NCBI RefSeq assembly: GCF_900177515.1
Contig: NZ_FXAK01000010.1
Coordinates: forward strand, 1 to 64,000
From: Azospirillum oryzae
GTDB lineage: Bacteria; Pseudomonadota; Alphaproteobacteria; Azospirillales; Azospirillaceae
Length of the DNA stretch: 64,000 nt
Reading direction: 5' to 3'
The notes under the pieces are model-generated. The model made no database searches and was not told where the DNA came from. It worked only from the letters and a program-made list of their open reading frames with translations. This document shows, one piece after another, positions 58,882-64,000 of this stretch. Each line of letters opens with the position of its first letter. The stretch's first letter is position 1. The position numbers and the translations under genes were made by a program.

Positions 58882-59625
58882 ATGACCGAGAACGCCATCA
58901 TCGAACTCCGCAAGGTCGGCAAGTGGTACAACAGCTACCACGCGCTGCGCGACGTCAGCATCAGCATCAAGAAGGGCGAGAAAGTCGTCGTCTGCGGACC
59001 CTCCGGCTCGGGCAAGTCGACGATGATCCGCTGCATCAACCGGCTTGAAGCGCACCAGACCGGCCACATCATCGTCGACGGCATCGAGCTGACCGACGAC
59101 GTGAAGGCGGTGGAGAAGATCCGCCGCAAGGTCGGCATGGTGTTCCAGAACTTCAACCTGTTCCCGCACCTGACCGTTCTGCAGAACCTGACGCTGGCGC
59201 CGATCTGGGTCCGCGGCATGGCGAAGTCCGAGATCGAGGAAATCGCCATGATGTACCTGAAGCGGGTGCGCATCCCCGACCAGGCGCACAAGTTCCCCGG
59301 CCAGCTGTCCGGCGGCCAGCAGCAGCGCGTCGCCATCGCCCGCGCGCTGTGCATGCGGCCGGAGATCATGCTGTTCGACGAGCCGACCTCCGCCCTCGAC
59401 CCCGAAATGGTCAAGGAGGTGCTGGACGTGATGACCGAGCTGGCGGGCGAGGGCATGACCATGGTCTGCGTCACCCACGAAATGGGCTTCGCCCGGCAGG
59501 TCGCCGACTCTATTGTCTTCATGGCCGAGGGCTCGATCATCGAGAGCGGGTCGCCGGCCGAATTCTTCGAGAACCCGAAAAGCGAGCGCACCCGCCAGTT
59601 CCTGGGCCAGATCCTGGAGCATTGA
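58882..59625 (+). CDS. aapP: Amino-acid ABC transporter ATPase AapP/BztD type
   Basis: A 247-residue ATPase that powers the importer. Walker A GPSGSGKSTMIR is at about residue 38, the signature LSGGQQQRVAIARAL at about 140, Walker B IMLFDEPTSALD at about 160, and the H-loop in VCVTHEMGFARQVAD. The length is standard. It lies 21 bases after aapM. Confidence 0.97.
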   Translation: MTENAIIELRKVGKWYNSYHALRDVSISIKKGEKVVVCGPSGSGKSTMIRCINRLEAHQTGHIIVDGIELTDDVKAVEKIRRKVGMVFQNFNLFPHLTVLQNLTLAPIWVRGMAKSEIEEIAMMYLKRVRIPDQAHKFPGQLSGGQQQRVAIARALCMRPEIMLFDEPTSALDPEMVKEVLDVMTELAGEGMTMVCVTHEMGFARQVADSIVFMAEGSIIESGSPAEFFENPKSERTRQFLGQILEH

Positions 59626-59661
59626 GGCATAAGGGGGCGCTGAGAGGCGGACAAGAGGGCC

Positions 59662-60369
59662 ATGCCGGCGACCATTGCCATCACCGACGACGACGCGGTG
59701 ACGCGCGAGACGCTGAAGTCCTATCTGACGGATGAGGGCTTCGACGTCCTGCAGGCCCGAAGTGCCGAGGAGCTGAAGGATCTGCTGGCGACCGCCGCGG
59801 TGGACCTCGTGCTGCTCGACATCCGGCTGCCGCGCCAGGACGGGCTGACCCTGACCCGCGAGCTTCGCGCGGGGTCGGAGATCGGCATCATCCTGGTCAG
59901 CAGCCGGGCGGAGAAGCTGGACCGCATCATCGGGCTGGAGATGGGGGCCGACGACTACATCGCCAAGCCCTTCGAGCCGCGCGAGATCCTCGCCCGCGTG
60001 CGCAACCTGCTGCGCCGGCTGAAGGCGCCGGGCGACCAGCGCGACGACCGCCGGCGCAGCTTCGCCGGCTGGACGCTGTGGCTGGACCGCATGCGCCTCA
60101 CCGACCCGCAGGGCAATCCGGTGCGTCTGACCGGCGCGGAATTCGAGCTGCTGTCGACCTTCGTCTGCAACCCCGGCCGGGTGATGAACCGCGACTATCT
60201 GCTGACGGCGACGACCCGGCGCAAGACCGACGCCACCGACCGCACCATCGACAGCCTCGTCCGCCGCCTGCGCCGCCTGATCGAACCCGACCCCGCCGAC
60301 CCGAGGCTGATCGTAACGGTCCACGGCACCGGCTACCTCTTCGCTGGCGACGTCACGCAGGACGGGTGA
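59662..60369 (+). CDS. OmpR/PhoB family response regulator
   Basis: A 235-residue two-component regulator. The receiver has acidic residues at 10-11, the phosphoacceptor Asp53 in LLDIRLPRQD, and Lys102 in YIAKPFEP. The C-terminal winged helix contains LTGAEFELLSTFVCNPGRVM and RTIDSLVRRLRRLI, ending HGTGYLF. TorR/ArcA-like features are present. It follows aapP by 36 bases but no kinase precedes it; the binding protein at the right edge may belong to a sensor system with it. Confidence 0.93.
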   Translation: MPATIAITDDDAVTRETLKSYLTDEGFDVLQARSAEELKDLLATAAVDLVLLDIRLPRQDGLTLTRELRAGSEIGIILVSSRAEKLDRIIGLEMGADDYIAKPFEPREILARVRNLLRRLKAPGDQRDDRRRSFAGWTLWLDRMRLTDPQGNPVRLTGAEFELLSTFVCNPGRVMNRDYLLTATTRRKTDATDRTIDSLVRRLRRLIEPDPADPRLIVTVHGTGYLFAGDVTQDG

Positions 60370-60372
60370 ACA

Positions 60373-60552
60373 CTCCCTCTCCCGCCCTTCGGGTCCCCTC
60401 TCCCCCCGGGGAGAGGGTTAGGGTGAGGGGGTTGCACAGCGAGGATTTTCAAGGGTCGCACAGTCCCCATTCGCCACCGAATCCACCCTATGCCACCCCC
60501 TCACCCCGACCCTCTCCCCGGGGGGGGAGAGGGGGAGCGGGGCGGGAGAGGG
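60373..60552. repeat. Long GC-rich palindromic element downstream of regulator
   Basis: Two inverted arms of about 58 bases (60373-60431 and 60494-60552) share CCCTCTCCCC-GGGGAGAGGG and GGGTGAGGGGG with the element in the DUF1365 gene. The region 60,370-60,945 contains this element, then GCTGTTCACAA (60848-60858) and no confident gene. As RNA the arms could terminate the regulator transcript. Confidence 0.8.
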
Positions 60553-60945
60553 CTAGACACCGAACCCCGAGCAAACTCCCCCGTCGCTTCAGTCTCGCGG
60601 CGGCCACGCGCTCGGCAACCTCGGCCACGGAAATCGCGAAAATTTTTCGCGCGCTTCCGTGGCCCATTTTTTATGCATCGGAGCGGGCAACCGGCCTTTT
60701 TCGAAGTCAACCCACCACACCCGGTTGCTTTTTGTCTTGCAGCACTCCCCCATAGGAAAGTCATAGACCGCCCGTCGACCGGAAAATCCGTCCGTTTCTT
60801 TGGCTCCGGCGCCCCCGCTTGTCTCAAATGCGAACCAAAAGTCACGAGCTGTTCACAATTGGACGCTAAACCGTTCAAAGGGCCCTGCGACGATATGCGC
60901 GTAGCAATCCGTGGAACCGTTTTTGTGGCGGCGGGGGGTTTGGGC

Positions 60946-63174
60946 ATGACGGCGATCTCGACGAAAGCAGGCGTGACGAAGACGGGCGGCACCCTGGACG
61001 ACGGCGGCGCACGCCACCGCTTCTGGACCCTGCGCCGCGCCATGGTGTCGGTGGTGGGCGTGCTGGTGGCGGCGCTGATCGCCAGCCAGGCCTGGGTGTC
61101 GCAACGCTACACCGACTTCGCGCTCGAAACCTTCAACAGCAGCGCGGCGGCGACCTTGCGGGTGCTGGCCAACGACCGCATCCGCAAGAACTACACGGAA
61201 TGGCTCCAGGGCCACGCCAACGAATGGAGCCGCGATTCCTTCCTGGTCGACAGCATCAACCAGAAGGACCCAGCCAAGACGATGCTGGCGCTGAAGAACA
61301 TCAATGCCCGGCCCGTCGTGGTCGACCGCGAGGTGCGGTTGGTCTCGGTCGCCGTCTATGACGCCGACATGGCCCGGATCGCCACAACCGGCGGGGAGCA
61401 GGATAGCGTCGCCACCGTCGCCCCGCTCTTCGAGGCGCTGAAGTCGCGCGACATCGCCGACAAGCGCCGCCCGGCCAGCCTGCTGTGGCGCGATGGCCAG
61501 GGCCGGCCGCTGTTCAGCATGATCGTCCCCATCGGCGGCTTCCGCGTCCTGGGCTTCCTCGAGGTGGTGACCGATCCCCTGCCCGCCCTGTCCAGCCTGG
61601 GCGCCGTTCTCGACGCCGACATCCGCTTCACCGACGGCAAGGGCGGCGTGCTGTTCGAGGCCAAGGGCGGCGAGCCGTCCGACCATGCCAAGCTGTCCAC
61701 CACCAAGGTCGCGCTCGGCGGCGACGGCGGGCTGCCCTGGGCGACGGCGGAGATCTCGCGCGACGTGTCGGAGTTCGTCGGCGCGACGGAGGCTCTGCGC
61801 AACGACGCGCTGAAGATGGTCGGCGCCTTCGCGCTGGCCGTCGCCATCGCCGCCGCCCTGCTGCTGCGCGTCGCCGTCTTCGCCAACCTGCGCAAGTTCG
61901 CCCGCGCCATGGAGCAGATCGCCGCCGGCGACCTGTCCATCGAGATCCCGCGCACCGGCCGCGACGAATTGGCGGTGATGGCGGCGGCGCTCCGCCACCT
62001 GCGCGGCAGCGTGGAGCAGGTGCTGCTGATGAAGCGGATGGTCGACAGCAGCCCGGTGCCCACCGCCCTCCTGCGCACCGATGGGCAAGTCGGCTTCGTC
62101 AACCCGGCCGCCCGGACCTTCTGCGAGGCGCACGGCATCGACCCCGCCGGTCCCGACCTGCTGGCGCAGGGGCCGGACTTCACCGCCGACTGCACCGATC
62201 CCGCCCGTCCGCCGATCCCGCGCCGCACCCTGACGGTGGGCGAGACGACGGTGGAGGCCCATGTCGACACCGTCTTCGACGACCAGGGCAATGTGCTGGG
62301 CAAGACCCTGTCCTGGACCGACGTGAGCGAGCAGATGCGCTCCGCCGCGCTGGCCCGCCAGCTGATGGAGGACGTGCACACCGTCGCGTCCGGCGTCGCC
62401 ACCCAGTCGGGCCAACTGCGCGAGCTGGCCGACGCGCTGCGCCGGGAATCGGCCGGCACCATCGACAGCACGGTCAGCGCCGGCAGCTTCGTCGCCGAGA
62501 GCAACCGCAACGCCACCACCTGCAACGACAGCGCCGGGGTGCTGATGGACACCATCGGCACCGTCTCCAACCTCGCCACCGAGGCGGCCGGCGTGGTCGG
62601 CGCCACGCTGGACGAGCTGACCGCCGCCCGCGAGGTGGTCGGCCAGCTGGGCGAGAACACCGAGCAGATCCGCCGCATCGTCGACGTCATCACCGGCATC
62701 GCCCACCAGACCAAGCTGTTGGCCCTGAACGCCACCATCGAGGCGGCGGCGGCCGGCGTCGCGGGCCGCGGCTTCGCCGTGGTGGCGGCAGAGGTGAAGA
62801 AGCTGGCGGAGGAGACCGCCAACGCCACGGTGCAGATCGCCGGTTCGGTCAGCGCCATCAACGGCAGCATCCAGAACACCGTCGGCACCTTCGCCCGCAT
62901 CTCCGGCTCGGTCGAGCGCATCAACGAGGTGCAGGACCTGATCGGCGAGGCGGTGGCCCGCCAGACCGAATCCTCCACCGACATCCGCAGCCGTGTCGGC
63001 GTGATCGCCGGCAACACCGGCGAGGTGGCGGCGCTGATCGACGGAGTCGGCGCCCAGGCGGCGCGCACCGGCGACATCGCCGCCTCGCTGACCAAGACGG
63101 CGAACACGCTGGCCGAGGAAGCCGCTTCGCTGCATAGTCTGCTCGGCACGCTGCGCGCCGGGCAGGCGGCCTGA
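60946..63174 (+). CDS. Methyl-accepting chemotaxis-type receptor
   Basis: A 742-residue membrane receptor. One span near 33-50 (MVSVVGVLVAALIASQAW), a periplasmic domain to about 290, a second span (VGAFALAVAIAAALLLRVAV), HAMP to about 365 (RKFARAMEQIAAGDLSIEIP), a PAS-like domain (MVDSSPVPTALLRTDGQVGF) and the signalling domain. Its tip reads QTKLLALNATIEAAAAGVAG, slightly different from the common ARAGEAG form, followed by RGFAVVAAEVKKLAEE. ATG at 60946 has GGGGGG upstream; ATG at 60895 is possible. Confidence 0.9.
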   Translation: MTAISTKAGVTKTGGTLDDGGARHRFWTLRRAMVSVVGVLVAALIASQAWVSQRYTDFALETFNSSAAATLRVLANDRIRKNYTEWLQGHANEWSRDSFLVDSINQKDPAKTMLALKNINARPVVVDREVRLVSVAVYDADMARIATTGGEQDSVATVAPLFEALKSRDIADKRRPASLLWRDGQGRPLFSMIVPIGGFRVLGFLEVVTDPLPALSSLGAVLDADIRFTDGKGGVLFEAKGGEPSDHAKLSTTKVALGGDGGLPWATAEISRDVSEFVGATEALRNDALKMVGAFALAVAIAAALLLRVAVFANLRKFARAMEQIAAGDLSIEIPRTGRDELAVMAAALRHLRGSVEQVLLMKRMVDSSPVPTALLRTDGQVGFVNPAARTFCEAHGIDPAGPDLLAQGPDFTADCTDPARPPIPRRTLTVGETTVEAHVDTVFDDQGNVLGKTLSWTDVSEQMRSAALARQLMEDVHTVASGVATQSGQLRELADALRRESAGTIDSTVSAGSFVAESNRNATTCNDSAGVLMDTIGTVSNLATEAAGVVGATLDELTAAREVVGQLGENTEQIRRIVDVITGIAHQTKLLALNATIEAAAAGVAGRGFAVVAAEVKKLAEETANATVQIAGSVSAINGSIQNTVGTFARISGSVERINEVQDLIGEAVARQTESSTDIRSRVGVIAGNTGEVAALIDGVGAQAARTGDIAASLTKTANTLAEEAASLHSLLGTLRAGQAA

Positions 63175-63217
63175 CCCCGCCCGCCGCGGACAGGCGGCGG
63201 ATGGGACGGGTGGGGAG

Positions 63218-64000
63218 ATGGGTGTCGGGATGCGGCTGCTGTTGCTTGTGCTGCTGGCGATCGTGTCGGCCCTGCCGGCGCTCACATCACCGGCTTATGC
63301 CGAGGACGGCGACACGCTGGAGCGCATCCACAGCCGCGGCTTCCTGATCTGCGGCCTGCGCAGCGGCGTCAGCGGCATCTCCTTCTCCGACCCGCAGGGT
63401 CATCTCGACGGCTTCCTGGTCGATGTCTGCCGGGTCTTCGCCGCGGCGACGCTGGGCAACGCCCAGGCGATCCGCGTCGTCCGCCTGCCGGAAAAGCCGC
63501 AGGAGTTCCAGGCGGTCGAGAAGCACGAGGTCGACGTGGCGCTGACCACCACGACCTGGACCTTCAGCCGCGACCTGTCGCACGACATCGAGTTCCTGAT
63601 GCCGCTGCTGCATGACGGCCAGGGCTTCGCCATCCACGGCGACGGCACGCCGCCACCGCCGCTCGACCGGCTGGGGCCGCGCACCGTCTGCGTCAAGACC
63701 GCCACCACCACGGTCCGCAATCTGGAGGACTATATCCGCAAGTCCGACCTGCCCTGGACGATCCGCACCTTCCAGACGCTGGACGAGGCGCTGCAGGCCT
63801 TCCTCGCCCATGAATGCGACCTGCTGACCACCGACCGCACGGTGCTGGTGACCTCGCTGGCCGGCTACCGCCAGGCAGGCATGGGCATCACCATCTACCC
63901 GGACGTGATCTCGCGCGAGCCGCTGACCCCCTACATCGCGCGCGGCGACCGCAACTGGTACGACATCACCCGCTGGGTCCTCCACGCCATCGTGCTGGCC
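63218..64000 (+). CDS. AapJ-like amino-acid binding protein (partial)
   Basis: At least 261 codons, running off the right edge. The protein has a signal peptide (MRLLLLVLLAIVSALPALTS from a possible second start at 63230) and an SBP_bac_3 domain similar to AapJ: GFLICGLRSGVSGISFSDPQ, LVDVCRVFAAATLG and TWTFSRDLSHDIEF. A separate ABC transporter is not next to it on the left. It may be a free binding protein, or the N-terminal sensor part of a larger signalling protein. The Cys (FLICGLR) is at the same place as in AapJ (YVQCGVN). Confidence 0.85.
   Translation, partial: MGVGMRLLLLVLLAIVSALPALTSPAYAEDGDTLERIHSRGFLICGLRSGVSGISFSDPQGHLDGFLVDVCRVFAAATLGNAQAIRVVRLPEKPQEFQAVEKHEVDVALTTTTWTFSRDLSHDIEFLMPLLHDGQGFAIHGDGTPPPPLDRLGPRTVCVKTATTTVRNLEDYIRKSDLPWTIRTFQTLDEALQAFLAHECDLLTTDRTVLVTSLAGYRQAGMGITIYPDVISREPLTPYIARGDRNWYDITRWVLHAIVLA

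Noticed and set aside
57613..60324. Long minus-strand open frame over aapM, aapP and the regulator
   Set aside because: Antisense of clearly recognised transporter and regulator genes, with low-complexity Gln/Arg/His composition and no family features.
60853..63285. Long minus-strand open frame opposite the chemoreceptor
   Set aside because: Antisense of a receptor with clear HAMP and signalling motifs; no sensible domain in the translation.

Overview
The window looks like a chromosomal or chromid segment of a high-GC alphaproteobacterium, most likely an Azospirillum-like member of the Rhodospirillales. This is inferred from the very GC-rich coding style, the AapJQMP-type amino-acid transporter, the hydrogenase accessory genes (HupK, HupE, HypB, HypC, HypE), the ECF sigma/ChrR circuit and the GC-rich interspersed palindromes. 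No rRNA, tRNA or CRISPR array was seen.

Region 1 (1 to about 23,150) is a lambda-like tailed prophage running almost entirely on the minus strand. Right to left it holds an early control region with three near-identical palindromic operators, a small HTH protein, a KilA-N protein, a tightly overlapping early operon ending in a T7-type primase-helicase, and a DUF6456-like protein followed by a strong terminator. The late genes follow: DUF6441-like protein, small membrane proteins, Nu1/GpA terminase, gpW, portal, protease-capsid fusion, head completion, tail terminator, tail tube, a tail assembly chaperone with a -1 frameshift signal, and the first codons of a tape measure. A complete 2,551-bp IS21-family element (istA/istB) with an 8-bp target duplication sits inside a 64-codon membrane-protein gene. 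No integrase or complete repressor gene is visible at the right end, so that edge may be eroded.

Region 2 (23,250-32,800) is mixed chromosomal content: NCS2 nucleobase permease, an acyl-carrier-like gene coupled to a GH1 beta-glucosidase, a HigBA toxin-antitoxin pair with a large inverted repeat at its promoter, HutD-like protein, a PPC-like protein, a DUF3618/YihY pair, TerC and HupE.

Region 3 (33,000-46,300) holds hupK-hypB-hypC-hypE (hypA, hypD and hypF are not here), an ExoY-like sugar transferase, an S41 protease, a phosphopantetheinyl transferase, purC, a 2-hydroxyacid dehydrogenase, a PAP2 phosphatase and an exbB-exbD-tonB operon next to Fur-like boxes.

Region 4 (46,300-53,230) is a photo-oxidative or membrane-stress type cluster. 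Two divergent copies of a TGATCC-N16-CGTATCC promoter face rpoE-chrR and a leftward operon of FAD oxidoreductase, DUF1365, CFA synthase and DUF3833. SDR and NTF2-like genes converge on it. The DUF1365 gene is split by a roughly 140-bp GC-rich palindromic element, and related elements occur at 56.4 kb and 60.4 kb.

Region 5 (53,225-64,000) has an HTH protein with a long Pro/Ala/Glu tail, a HisKA_2-type histidine kinase, the aapJQMP amino-acid ABC operon, an OmpR-type response regulator, a chemoreceptor and the start of a second AapJ-like periplasmic binding protein.
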